Shown here: piece after piece, positions 1 through 10,880 of the stretch | Numbering within the stretch: the stretch's first letter is position 1 | Layout of the letters: each line of letters starts with the position of its first letter | Origin: Zygaena filipendulae | Taxonomy: Eukaryota > Arthropoda > Insecta > Lepidoptera > Zygaenidae | DNA: 64,000 bases | Assembly: GCA_907165275.2 (NCBI GenBank) | Contig: OU015673.1 | Span: 1,255,001 to 1,319,000, forward strand | Reading direction: 5' to 3' | Notes under the pieces: generated by a model | Database searches by the model: none | What the model was told of the DNA's origin: nothing | Seen by the model: the letters and a program-made list of their open reading frames with translations, nothing else | Translations under genes and position numbers: made by a program

Positions 1-126
1 TCTAATTTCGAAGCCTTGTGCGAAGTGTTATGGTTTCAAGAGCCATCGATTCCATGTGATGTTATAAGGTTAAAAAATGATAGGTGCCAACTTAGGAACA
101 ATATTCCGAATCCCGAGGTAAGAAGT

Positions 127-220
127 CCGTACCCCTGACGGCGCGTATGCAAAGTTTCACAATGATCGTTTTGAGTAGTTAAAGCGTGAAGCGTAAACAA
201 ATTCCTTTTTCCTACATTAT
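127..220 (-). repeat. Helitron fragment
   Basis: Minus-strand piece of the Lep1-like family: it carries the reverse complement of the 'gtcaggggtac' block and the 'cgctttcac' start region, but both ends are missing. Confidence 0.4.
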
Positions 221-343
221 TTATTATCGTTATATTTCAACCGATTTACATAAAACCGTGACAAATTATAGGTATACCTAGACCTTTCTCATGCAGCGGC
301 TGCCTGATGCATTGTCAGACAGTCCCAGGCAGTCACCGCAATA

Positions 344-674
344 GGGATGTTGACTACTTTTGAAAATCAAAATTCTAATTAGTCCGTCAGTTAGAAAATA
401 AAAAAACAATAGACACGTATTTTTTGCTTTTTTAAATAAATTAAAATATACAGAGATCAGAGATAAAGGGCATTAAAGTTTAGGATGAGGAGGTCGTGAC
501 GTCACTAACCGCTAAAACCGCCATACAAACTGTCAGAATAGTGACGTCACGCGAAATTTCAACTCAATATATCGCTGTTATTTTTTGATTACGTAAAAAA
601 AGAAAAAATACGTGTCCAATATTTTTTAATAATCTACAAGACGGACTAAAAAATAAAAATTAGTCAACATGCCC
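344..674. mobile_element. MITE-A copy 1 (TGACGTCA core)
   Basis: About 330 bp. The ends are inverted (GGGATGTTGACTA on the left, TAGTCAACATGCCC on the right), followed inward by AGTCCGTC and its complement. The middle carries two TGACGTCAC sites about 50 bp apart. Seven copies in the window share this layout. There is no coding capacity, so it is a non-autonomous DNA element. Confidence 0.8.
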
Positions 675-876
675 ATTGTTTTCAGGCCGTGCAAATCGGA
701 CACTCCCTGCCAACACGTAATTGGCAGGGGTCCGTTAGGGATTTACCCCTCCTCGCGTAAAAAAAGACCTTTCTCATGAATCACTTTATCTATTGGTGAA
801 AATTGCATGAAAATCCGTTCAGTAGTTTTTCGGCGAACAGACAGACAGACAGACGGCTAAGGACTGTGTTTTATAT

Positions 877-1508
877 ACACACCGGCAGAATTAGCGGAAC
901 ATAAAAAGGCAGAGTATAGAAATAATAACATAATATATGAATTAAAACAAATTATTATCAGGCATGAAGTAAGAAACTAATATACATCTTTTAACATCGA
1001 CTTTAAGAAGTTTTTGGTTAAATTTTATTAAAAGTAATCAAAATTAAAAAAAAATCTCTAGTTTGTGAGAACACACACAATGTTGCAAATAAAAGTTGAA
1101 TCACGAAGGGGAAACACACGTTATTAATCGTTCATTTATTTAGTGTTAAAATCACAGTAATCTTTAATTTGTAACATTATTTGTGTGCCCACAAATTAGA
1201 GAAAAAATGTTTTTTTTTTTAATTATTATTTTAAATAAAATTTTATAATTTAATTACAAACTTTTAAAGTGTTAAAAGATGTATATTAATTTATTACTTC
1301 ACGTCTAATTATTATTTGTTTTAATATATATACGTAATTATTTCTATCATCATCATTTTCAGCCTACAGCAGTCCACTGCTGGACATAGGCCTCTCCAAG
1401 GGTTCGCCACCTATCCCGATCTTCAGTCACCCGCATCCAGTTACTATACTATACTATAATTATTTCTGTACTCTGCCTTTTTATGTTCCGCTATTTCTGC
1501 CGGTGTGT
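877..1508. mobile_element. MITE-J with long terminal inverted repeats, interrupted by a LINE end
   Basis: The left end 'acaccggcagaattagcgg' and its continuation through 'aaaaaggcagagta' recur inverted at 1457-1508. A second inverted block near 941-1000 pairs with 1261-1330. The arms together exceed 100 bp. The right arm is split by a LINE 3' end at 1346-1456. Confidence 0.7.
1346..1456 (-). mobile_element. Truncated LINE 3' end with target-site duplication
   Basis: Read on the minus strand it ends in '...gcctatgtccagcagtgg' then an ATGATGAT tail, the 3' end of an RTE-like LINE common in Lepidoptera. It is flanked by direct repeats TAATTATTTCT at 1335-1345 and 1457-1467, the duplication expected of target-primed insertion. 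A longer relative of the same 3' end is at 47126-47590. Confidence 0.75.
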
Positions 1509-1919
1509 ACATTATGTTATTATTATATATATACGTAGTCCGCCGGTGTAACTTAGGCAGTTATGTTCGTAACTTACCCACTTCAGTCAGTTAAGTTCGG
1601 CGTCAGCCCAAACGTAGGTACAGTGTATACCTGTGTGATTTTAATTTATCGAATTAAACAAAGCAAAATACACTCTAACGTGTTTGGATTTGAGTTTGGG
1701 ATCGAACGCGACGTTAGGAGAGATGGGGCGGCGTAATTTGATTTTAGTACTCCGTTACGGATAAGCTGTGCGTTAGAGGCTATATCTGGAATCTCAGTCG
1801 CCGAAGCTAAAACGAATATTGTGCCAACTAAATATGTATATGTACATAACGGGGTGATATTTCAAACTAAGAACATAATATTCTAACTATCGATAGGAAC
1901 CTACCAAAGAATACAAAAT

Positions 1920-2790
1920 AACTACCCTGAGAGAAAAATAGAGGCTCGTTCGATAAAGTTCGTGACTGAAAAGTTTTCCACCGAAGAAATGGTCAACAGT
2001 AGGTAGGTTGGTTGGTTGGTAGGTACTGACACACACACAAACACACGCACATATGCCCTATCACACACACTTACACAAACAATATACATGCACACGTTCA
2101 CACACAGAACTGCAGTAATCCTCGATCCCGGTTTTATTTTTATTTTTAAATTTTTCTATTTGTACCTTCTAATAATTTTCGAGTTCGGGACCTGGAGAAC
2201 AGGTTTTTTTTTTTATGTCATAGGGGCAAACGGGCAAGTGGTACACCTGATGGTAAGTGATTACCGCCGCCCATAGACATCTGCAACACCAGAAGGCATG
2301 CAGGTGCGTTGCCAACCTGGAATGGGGATGGGAACTGGCTTTCAAGTGGGGCTGCCGGAACACACCGTTAAGGTGCTTGGCGACAGATTTTCAACTTGAA
2401 GGTGGTAGCTAGCCAGCCGGGCACTAGAGAGCGCCCTACCACCATGCTATGGTTTCCTCACGATGTTTTCCTTCACCGACAGCTCAAGCTCATTGTTAGG
2501 ATTTGAACCTACACCTTGCGGCGTTTAATCCGAACGCACTAACCACTGAGCTATCATCGCTGTGTGTGTGTGTATGTGGTTAACCTAGACTAGGCTCTAG
2601 ATCTCCTACTTTCCTTAATTAAAACGAATAAATCATGTTATTATTATTTCTGCTACCGGGGTTCGGTTGGACACCATATTTGGTCAGTATACTCTCCCAT
2701 AGTTAGCACATTATTGACGCTGTGCGGGGCCGGTCACTGCACCTGCTGATCACTGATATTGTGTCGCCAACATATCCTTCGGGGAACGAA
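1920..2790 (+). repeat. Dispersed element X, split by a later insertion
   Basis: The halves 1920-1999 and 2648-2790 join to match element X copies at 9690-9830 (reverse) and 22430-22600. Shared blocks include 'aaagttcgtgac', 'caccgaag' and 'ccatatttggtca'. The inserted 2000-2647 holds a CA-rich stretch and SINE-A. The class of X is unknown. Confidence 0.55.
2203..2562 (-). mobile_element. SINE-A, tRNA-derived, full length
   Basis: On the minus strand it starts with a tRNA-like head holding an A box (TAGCTCAGTGG, complement of 2543-2553) and a B box (GGTTCAAATCC, complement of 2499-2509), which are RNA polymerase III promoter elements. It ends in 'cccctatgacat' and poly(A), seen as poly(T) at 2203-2214. 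A near-identical copy is at 43767-44125; fragments are at 7036-7168 and 49645-49759. Confidence 0.85.
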
Positions 2791-3022
2791 GGGCGACCTA
2801 AATCTCTTCGGTCTGATTGATTTCTCTCCGTGTGACCGATCATCATGAAATTTTGTATACACGTTGTCAGTACAATAGGTACAGAGAATGCGGTACGGAA
2901 TTCCCGTAGGATCTCTGAAATTAACGCCGGTGAAACCAAGGAAAACGGCTACTTAGTGTATTATGAAAAAAAAAAACTTTGTACTTGTCTTACATTTGAA
3001 TGAATGCAAATTTGTAACTTTT

Positions 3023-3172
3023 TTGTTTGTTTGTTACACTTTTACGCCACTCTATCGATCATCATGGAATTTTACACACACTTTGTCAGGAGTTATAGAA
3101 AAGAACATGGGGGATATTTTATTCCGGAAATACCGCGGGAACTTCGAAATTGAAGCCGCGGGGAGCTGCTAG
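3023..3172 (+). mobile_element. Lep1-like Helitron, 5' truncated
   Basis: It begins at 'ttgtttgtttgttac', passes the 'cgcgggaactcgaaatt' region and ends in 'ccgcggggagctgctag'. The 3' CTAG is followed by T, as in Helitrons. Confidence 0.6.
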
Positions 3173-3494
3173 TAAACTAAGATAAAAATTTGATGTAGAT
3201 ATTTCACGAGAGATAACAATGCCTTGTGTAAATAGTTGAATACTACATATTTAATTTGCACGAAGCCGGGCTACCTGAAAAAACCCTGAAACCTGTATGC
3301 GAGGTTGATCTTTTCGGCTGAACTTGACGACTTGATGAGCTCAGGGATTTGAATTTTTAAAGCTACGACATCGTATTTTTTGTAAGGTTATACATATTTT
3401 TTGATTAAAAACAGTAAAGCGCCTATATGCGCATATAAAAAATTATAGGTACCTACCCACTTCCTTGAGGTTGTTTTGTTGTATCATATCTACA

Positions 3495-3803
3495 TAGTAT
3501 AAAACCAAGTCGCTTCCCGCTGTCTGTCCCTATGTATGCTTAGATCTTTACAACTACGCAACGGATATTCATGCGGTTTTCACCAAGATAAAGTGATTAA
3601 TGAGAAAGGTTTAGGTTTATAATTTGTCAAAGTCAATGTTTGGATGTTTGTTACTCAATCACGCAAAAACGGCTGAACGGATTTGGATGAAAATTGGCAT
3701 GCATGTTGTCAGGGGTACAGAGAAGGACATAGGGCACTTGTTATCCCAGAATTCCCGCGGAAACTCCGAAATTACCGCGGGTGAAACCGCGGGGTGGAGC
3801 TAG
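3495..3803 (+). mobile_element. Lep1-like Helitron (family H1)
   Basis: The 3' end shows the family hallmark: a GC-rich hairpin (CCGCGG-GTGAAA-CCGCGG) about ten bases before CTAG, then T. Upstream are the conserved blocks 'actcaatcacgcaaaaacgg', 'gtcaggggtacagagaagga' and 'cgcggaaactccgaaatta'. There is no TIR and no coding capacity. The 5' part, 3495-3600, resembles the 'actacgcaacggat...tgcggtttt' variant, so this may be a composite of two copies. Confidence 0.7.
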
Positions 3804-4120
3804 TATTTAATAAATATAATTTATGACTGCTATTTTTTTACAAACTTGCAAAAAAAGAGGAAGTTCTCAATTCCACTGTATATTTTTTTTTGTATCTCTG
3901 TTTGCGATAACTTAAAGACGGCTGGAACGATTTGTGAAATTTTTTTGTTTGATAGAGTATACTTTCAAGTTGGTCCCATTGTAAAGAATTCAGGATCAAA
4001 AGATCCCATGGAGAAATCGAGGAAACTCTTCAAATATACAGTATTTTATGGTTTGCAATTCGATTAGATAAATTGTCACTTTATTACCACAATATTACTG
4101 ATTTTTTACGCAAAAAAAAT

Positions 4121-4321
4121 CAGAATTTAAACAAAAAAAATTAAAACCGACTTCAAAACACATAATTGCACTACACTAAAAAGTTAAAAATAACAAATTT
4201 CCAATTTAATCCGAAAGACCAGATCATTTTGAAGTCGGTGCCAAGCCAAATAGATCCGGCCTTGGGCAGACACGAGCGGGTTTTTTTGTTTAGAAGTCGG
4301 TTTTAACTTGTTTTTGTTTAA
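4121..4321. mobile_element. MITE-I with CCGACTTC inverted ends
   Basis: The left end (A-rich, then TTAAAACCGACTTC) and the right end (GAAGTCGGTTTTAA, then T-rich) are inverted copies about 200 bp apart. The AAGTCGGTT motif recurs singly near 21290, 25490 and 26150, so fragments are widespread. Confidence 0.6.
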
Positions 4322-5167
4322 ATTACTTATGTTTATTCAAAAAACAGATGGCAACCCTAAACACGATGTAAGCATGACCGCGTTATATACCGATGTAGCT
4401 AGTCAAAAAATAAGAGTAAATATTGCTTCATTATAATCGAGTTTAATTTTTTTTTATAGGTTAATGTAAATTAACTTATTCCATTATAAATTTCACCGCG
4501 CGCCGTAGGCTCCCTTTATCCAAGGGCCTTGAGGTAAGATAGTGTTTGCTTTTAATTTGCCCGTCTCTCGTCGCGTCAACTTTTTAATTTCACTTCACCA
4601 ACATCCAACGGTATACCTTTTTTAAGCGACTTCAGAAAAGGTTATATAGTAACATGGAACCTTTTCTAAAGTTCTAAGTTCTCTCTGAGTTCTAAGTTCT
4701 GAAGAAAACAAGGTTACTATATGTACCATGTTAGAATGTTTGTAGTATACGTTGGTACGTACAGTTTTCCGAATGTTTTGTATAGGTAATTCTTAACTTG
4801 ATTCTGGAAGTTTGTTTTTGGCTAGAAACGAGAGTTTTTGGCGGGAGCCATGTCATATGTCACACTGTCACTGGCGTTTTTTTAATGTGTGCAAGAGGAT
4901 AATTGTGAATTTTCGTGTCGATTTCTTCGGTGTCCTCCAAGAGCTCAGAAAAAGATTATGGTTTGCAGTTTCCAACCGTACAACTATGCTAATAAATAAT
5001 AATAGAAATAAATTTATTTCACTTGAAACTGGCTGCAAGCAATGAACGCGAATGTCTTTGAGAAAAAAAAAAAAAAAAAAAAAAAGAAATACGAAAACAT
5101 ACATTTCCGGGATAACCGTTTATTGGACTGTTGATCCTTACGTCAATACAAGACACAGATACGTAAT

Positions 5168-5397
5168 CTATATATATATAAATCACGTGTCACGTTGTTT
5201 GTCCGCGATGGACTCCGAAACTACTGAACGGATTTTGATAAAATTTTGCAACCGTTTATAATATGGTCCAACTTAAAAGATAGGATAGTTTTTATCCCGG
5301 AATTCCCACGGGAACTGAAGGACATAGAGTACTTTTTTCCCGTAACCTCCGCGGGAACTCCGAAGTTACCGCGGATGAAATCGCGGGGGACGGCTAG
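5168..5397 (+). mobile_element. Helitron family H2
   Basis: It begins 'aaatcacgtgtcacgttgtt', contains 'actactgaacggattttgat' and 'gatgaaatcgcgggggacgg', and ends CTAG-T. Other H2 copies: 11078-11307, 14641-14880 and 53044-53412. Confidence 0.75.
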
Positions 5398-5635
5398 TCT
5401 ATAAATATAAAATGCTTTGTCCTAAATGACTGATGGATCAACGCACAGCCTAAACAGCTGGTCGTAGAGACCTGAAACTTGGAGCGTGTGTTCTTTGTAT
5501 GACGTAGGCATCCGGTAAGAAGGGACTTTTGAAAATTCAACCCCTAAGGGGATGAAAAGGGGTTGCAAAGTTTGTATGGAACGATCCCGCGGGAACTTCG
5601 AAATTATTGCAGGTGAAGCAGCGCAGGACAGCTAG
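5398..5635 (+). mobile_element. Helitron family H3, abutting H2
   Basis: The body carries 'gggatgaaaaggggttgcaa' and 'gatggatcaacgcacagcct', and it ends in CTAG-T. It starts directly at the 3' end of the preceding H2 copy. H3 relatives are at 58483-58720 and 60799-61020, both inverted. Confidence 0.65.
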
Positions 5636-6036
5636 TAATATAATATGAGGGAAGGCGATAAATTTTCAAGGCGAATCCTTCATCGCATCACCCACTAAAG
5701 TTGCGATGGGATCCATTTGTTTTATCCGTCGATGGTTTCGGGTTCTGGCATTAACATTTTATACTTGCTGCATCTATAACATTACACTCCGTAATAATGT
5801 AAACCGTCCTCTGGGGTGGTGTAAAAGTGTTTTGCATGGCTATCGCGAGATAGCACAGCCAAGATACCGCGCCCGCAAACAGAACGGCTCCCTTTTGTAT
5901 CCAAATTGCGATAGATACGAGAATGTTTTGCTTATTTGTGTGGAGATATTGAAGGGTTTTTCGTTGCGTGTAAAAATTTTGCTTGTATTAATCTATGTAC
6001 CTACTTATAAGGCACCTATGTACTTATATTTGTCTA

Positions 6037-6225
6037 CTAGTTGTTTCCCGCGGTTTCACTCGCGCTAATTTCGTTGTTCCCGCGGGAATTCCGGGATGAA
6101 AAGTACCCTATGTCCTTCTCTGTACCCCTGACAATGTGTATACAAAATTTCATGACGGTCAGTTGGAGCGTTGAGGCGTGAAAACGTAACAACCTCACTT
6201 TCGCATTTATAATATTAGTTAGGAT
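6037..6225 (-). mobile_element. Lep1-like Helitron (H1)
   Basis: On the plus strand it begins CTAG, then 'ttgtttcccgcggtttcac', and ends 'tataatattagttagga'. This is the inverted H1 layout with both ends present. Confidence 0.75.
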
Positions 6226-6396
6226 AAAGAGTTTAATTTTAAACAGGGAACACATTCAAGCTATCGGATAGTTCGTCCTTACTATAAATGCGAAAGGTAG
6301 TTTGTTTGTTTGTTTGTTCGTTACGCTTTCACGCCTCAACTGATCAACTGAAAGTACTATTTTTCATGGCATGGTTTATATGGTTGACCGGACAAT

Positions 6397-6723
6397 GGGG
6401 ATGTTGACTACTTTTGAAAATCAAAATTCTAATTAGTCCGTCAGTTAGAAAATAAAAAAACAATAGACACGTATTTTTCGCTTTTTCAAATAAATTAAAA
6501 TATGCTGAGATAAAGCGCAACAAAGTTTAGGGTGAGGGGGTCGTGACGTCACTAACCGCTAAAATCGCCATACAAACTGTCCGAATAGTGACGTCACGCG
6601 AAATTTCAACTCAATGTACTTATCGCCTTTACTTTTTGATTACGTAAAAAAATAAAAAATACGTGTCCAATATTTTTTATTAATCTACAAGACGGGCTAA
6701 AAAAAAAATTAGTCAACATGCCC
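6397..6723. mobile_element. MITE-A copy 2
   Basis: The ends are GGGGATGTTGACTA and TAGTCAACATGCCC, with two TGACGTCAC sites in the middle. It lies next to CAAT on the left and ATTG on the right. Confidence 0.8.
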
Positions 6724-6756
6724 ATTGAACCGCGCCATGGCAAAGAGCGAAATTTT

Positions 6757-6905
6757 GCATACTATACAACTTGTTAACGAATTGATATTGACTAAAAACT
6801 AGAAAGTAGTTTGTTCAGAATCGACTTCCGAATCGATCGCACCATGTTTTAATATAGGTTATATTTTTTTTCATTTTTATCAGCCCATGTCTAATGCCAC
6901 CCGTA
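6757..6905 (+). repeat. MITE-B fragment
   Basis: A diverged left half of MITE-B: it starts 'tatacaacttgttaacgaat' and continues to 'catttttatcagcccatgtc', with the right half missing. Confidence 0.55.
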
Positions 6906-7035
6906 GCAAAAAAATATGTGCCTACCTACATACATACACATAAACAAAATTGAATTGTCTGTTTGTCATTCCAAGTTTACAGGTTTTCACTAAATGCATA
7001 TACAAAGTATATGGTATAGGTACTTACAAAAAAAA

Positions 7036-7168
7036 TGTTTTTTTTTTATGTCATAGGGGGCAAACGGGCAAGTGGTTACACCTGATGGTAAGTGATTACC
7101 GCCGCCCATGGACATCTGCAACACCAGAAGGCATGCAGGTGCGTTGCCGACCTGGAATGGGGATGGGA
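7036..7168 (-). repeat. SINE-A 3' fragment
   Basis: Matches the poly(A)-proximal third of SINE-A (poly(T), 'atgtcataggggg', 'ggcatgcaggtgcgttgcc') and stops in 'ggaatggggatggga'. Confidence 0.7.
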
Positions 7169-7189
7169 TGTATTTTTTAAATTTGTGTA

Positions 7190-7365
7190 TATCTGTCTGT
7201 TTGTTTCGGCTAATCTCTGAAACGACTGGACCGATTTTAACGAGAGTTTCACTAGCAGATAGCTGATGTTATAAAGGGTAACTTAGGCTACTTTTATTTT
7301 AGAAAAAAATTGTTCCTGCGGCAATTCCGAAACTCACGCGAGTGAAATCGCGCGGGACAGCTAGT
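7190..7365 (+). mobile_element. Helitron variant with 'ctgtttgtttcggctaatct' head
   Basis: Ends 'gcgcgggacagctag' followed by T. The same variant recurs at 48200-48403 and partly at 62665-62784. Confidence 0.6.
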
Positions 7366-7689
7366 CACTTTAGGCTTTGTGCGTATAGATAGGGCCTAAC
7401 GTTTCGGTTTACGTGTAGATAATCTGTAGATAATCCCGTCACGCTAGGCGAAGATACAATCTGTCATTGTCACGATTTAATCGTGTTCAAATTATGCTAA
7501 AAGCCGACGAGCCAATGATCCGGTACGACCCCCGTATCCGTTACGTATTGAACTGCAAAAAAGAGTCGAGCTTCGATCGATCTAGGTTGACTGTACTAGG
7601 TAATCAATTTGGAAATTTGGTAGGTAATACGTTAACGGTGAAATGAGGTTACGTTTTGATTCAGACGAGAGGTCTTACAACTACGAGCA

Positions 7690-7820
7690 GCGGGGCTAAG
7701 ATGCGCAACACGGTAAAATTTTATCGAGCCATTTTATCGATTCTCGTATACAACTTGTCGACGAGAATCGATAAAATGGCTCGATAAAATTTTATCGTGT
7801 TGCGCATCTTAGCGCCGCAG
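7690..7820. repeat. Near-perfect ~130 bp palindrome
   Basis: The arms 7690-7752 and 7757-7820 are inverted copies, both reading 'ctaagatgcgcaacac' then a TAAAATTTTATCGAGCC block. The loop is only a few bases. It could be a foldback MITE or a recent inverted duplication. It touches the element starting at 7819. Confidence 0.8.
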
Positions 7821-8618
7821 GGCCGTCTTTACCAGGGGGCGCAAGGGGTGCGGTGCACCCAGGCGCGGAGCGCCCGGGGGTGCCTATCGAGCGCTGAATT
7901 TTTGGATATTTCAACGCCATTGCACAGTTTTATATACTTTTTACTTAAGACAAATATGTGTGCGCAAGCAAAAAAAAATAGTCATCAACAATATTTTTTT
8001 TTACTCTTATTACGCTTTCGGCGCTTGTCATACCGCATTTCTACACTACACAAATAACAATTTTATTTAATACAATACGCGCGCGGCAAAATCTCTAATC
8101 CAAAGAGAGTGTATGTGTGTACGTTTGACACGTTGCCGCCCGGTCGCCCGCACTTGAAGCAAAATGATCTAGATCATAAGTCAATAGAGTGTAAGTTCAT
8201 TTGAAATGGGCGCGTGGCGCGGCACCTGTGCGTCTGTCATAGGAGTTATTGCGCCCTTTGACATTGCCGCCCGGTCGCCCGCACTTGAAGCAAAATGATC
8301 TCTAACCGCCGCACTCAGAGGCGACTTTAATGATTACTTAGTTAAGTATAGATTTTTAAAACAAAACTGCCGCAATCAGACTAGCTTAATAAATTAATGT
8401 TAATTGGCATTTAACTAAGTTACATCTCATTAAATGCCAAATAACATTAATTTACTGAACGTCTCTGATTGCGGCAGTTTTGTTTTAAAAATCTATACTT
8501 AACTAAGTAATCATTAAAGTCGACTCTGAGTGCGGCGATAAGTCAATAAATTGTAAAAAAAAACGAGGGCGCAGGCCGAGTCTCGCACCCCAGCGCAGAA
8601 TAGACTTAAGACGGCCCT
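7819..8618. mobile_element. DNA element with AGGGCCGTCTT ends, host of a MITE-D
   Basis: The left end AGGGCCGTCTT is repeated inverted at 8608-8618 (AAGACGGCCCT). Inside, a block 'ttgccgcccggtcgcccgca' occurs twice (about 8133 and 8264). MITE-D sits at 8305-8538. There is no long ORF, so it is a non-autonomous remnant of unknown superfamily. Confidence 0.6.
8305..8538. mobile_element. MITE-D foldback element, copy 1
   Basis: The arms of about 85 bp are inverted copies: 'ccgccgcactc' with 'gactttaatgattacttagt' on the left, and the complement ending 'gagtgcggcg' on the right. A second copy with a shorter loop is at 54521-54715. Confidence 0.8.
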
Positions 8619-9031
8619 GACTACGAGTATCTCTTTATCGGTATTATCACTACATATTATAAAATAAAGGCCTCGGTCGCGTCTGTCTGTATGTCTGTTC
8701 GCGATAAACTCAACTGCAAAGGTTCTTTTTAATACAGTTGCTCAAAAAGTGGCGTATTGCAGGGACGTTTAGCGTTCGGGATGTGGGCTATTACATACTC
8801 GAGCTTTTTGTTTACCTTTCCCGAACTCGTGCGTTCTCTTTGCCAACTGTCAAAAATGGCGACACGACTTTGACACACTTTTTGCATTGCGAAACGTAGG
8901 TTTCGCATTACTAATACGACTAGCGCCATCTCTTGATCACAGTTGGAACTTATTTGAGTTTGTTGTGTTTTTGATATTTTATTAAATTGCTTAATTTTTT
9001 CGTAACTGTATTAAAAATAGTTGTTCAGTAC

Positions 9032-9146
9032 ACGTGCGGAACCGTCATTGCAACTAGTTCCGACTGTCAACCCTCACCTTCGGCTGCGCCTCGGCTCGGG
9101 TAGACATTTGTCGGAACTCTTTGCAATGACAGGCTTTCCGCACTTA
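9032..9146. repeat. Imperfect palindrome
   Basis: The blocks GTGCGGAA, GTCATTGCAA and TTCCGAC recur inverted in order (GTCGGAA, TTGCAATGAC, TTCCGCAC) around a GC-richer centre. Probably a foldback transposon remnant. Confidence 0.55.
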
Positions 9147-9689
9147 TAATGAAATATACTATTTACGTGCAGGGCCCTTTCACTATGACCACAACACGCC
9201 GCGCTAAGATAAGACGCCGCAAAAACTGTCTTCCCCTCGTAATCTAAGAAGTTTTACTGCAAAAAAATACATTTACAACGTTTCTTATGGCATAAAGAAT
9301 AATTTGTAATATCTTGTCATGACCGACACCGCACGATTTCAATAGTGTGCAAACGATTTCAATAGTGTGTGTCTCCCGCGGATTCAGCCGCGGTGGTTCG
9401 GAATTCATATAGATATAATACTTTGCCTCTATGTAATATGTACCTACTATATGGCGTAGTATTAATATAAATATCTCACATATGACTGTTATGCATAAAT
9501 CTCATCTCATCATCTCACTTGTCATTGTAACTCTGCACCACATCTGACTGCTGTTATTATAAATGGTACTGTTTGAAGGATAAGACCTATAATTGGCCTT
9601 ACACTTGTGTATTGTATTATACTGTAATCTTTGTTGACGCTGTTGGTTTTATGAATAAAATAAAAATAAAAAAAAAATAAAAAAAAACT

Positions 9690-9830
9690 ACGGGAGAGTA
9701 TACTGACCAAATATGGCGCCCAACCGAACAGCGGTAGCAGAAATACTGTTGACCAATCTTCGGTGGGGAACTTTTCGGTCGCAAACTTTACCAAACAAGC
9801 GTCTATTTTTCTCTCAGCGTGGGGGACTTA
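9690..9830 (-). repeat. Dispersed element X, inverted copy
   Basis: Reverse complement of element X without the interruption seen at 2000-2647: the 'caacag' and 'tatttctgctaccg' blocks are contiguous. It is preceded by an A-rich LINE-like tail at 9640-9688. Confidence 0.55.
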
Positions 9831-10004
9831 GGAAAACTAAGTGAAATTAGGAGTACCTGTGAGAATTTAGAAACTCATAGATAGAAAATAACTCTTTGAC
9901 TCCAGTGAAGTACGAGTATTTTTACATAGATCCGAAGAGCAATTACATCGGACGGTAATTGTCTCCACAAAAGTGTGTCTAATTCGCCACAATCAGATAA
10001 TCTA

Positions 10005-10307
10005 TATATATAAAAGAAAGTCGTGTTAGTTACACTATTTAGATATAACTCAAGAACGGCTGAACCGATTTGGCTGAAAATTGGTGGAGCGGTAGCTTAG
10101 AACCAGGAAACGGACATAGAATACTTTTTATCCTGGAATTCCTGCAGGAACTCCGAAATTAACGTCGGTGAAATCTCATGAAATTTTGCATACTTAGGTA
10201 CACATTGTCAGGGGTACAGAGAAGGACATAGGGTAGGTACTGTGCATTCCAGAATTCCTGCGGGATCTCCGAAATTTCCGCGGGTGAAACCGCGAGGAAC
10301 AGCTAGT
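10005..10307 (+). mobile_element. Composite Lep1-like Helitron
   Basis: Contains two 'gaaatt' to 'gtgaaa' 3' regions (10150-10180 and 10255-10307) and ends 'accgcgaggaacagctag' followed by T. Probably one copy inserted in, or next to, another. Confidence 0.55.
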
Positions 10308-10880
10308 TACCTATATAATAATAATGTAAAATTAAATCGTTTCATAACGCCCGCCGTTCCGTCGAAACCACAGAGCATAAATAAATCGTTCGAAACGTTC
10401 GCGTCAAATAGCGCAACGAGAATCGTTGTGTGAATTCTGAACGCCCCCCGACATTCTTGCGAGAAGTTATTCTCAAAAATACACGTAAAACCCGGTTATT
10501 TCTGCCGTCTGATATAATATAACCTTGCTCGTGACATGCTGTTTCGGGGATTCCCCATTTCGAGAGGTCCTTTGTTTCGGCACATTAACTGGTTCCGTTC
10601 GCGGGGTCCACGATTATGCGTCGTTTCTCCTCTCTCTCAACCTGGCAACACTCGTTATATTAGCTACGTTGAATAAATTTTTTAACTTATTACGCTATAT
10701 CGCGTTGTGGCGAAAAACTCAAATTCTTATGACGTCGTGGAAGTGTTAGGTAAGTAATGAAATTGCAGGGACCCAATAACAGCCTTTATAGATAAAAATT
10801 ATGGTAAGCGCAAAACTCGAGAACAGCTGGACCAGTTCAGCAATTTTCTTTCTTTTTTTTTTCATAATTTGTTGATAACA

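Noticed and set aside
2000..2276. 86-codon frame near the CA-rich microsatellite
   Set aside because: Formed by CA repeats and SINE-A sequence.
2500..2562. Possible tRNA gene on the minus strand
   Set aside because: It is the tRNA-derived head of SINE-A, present again at 43767-44125.
8729..8929. 66-codon minus-strand frame
   Set aside because: No recognisable domain and next to repeats; no supporting signals.
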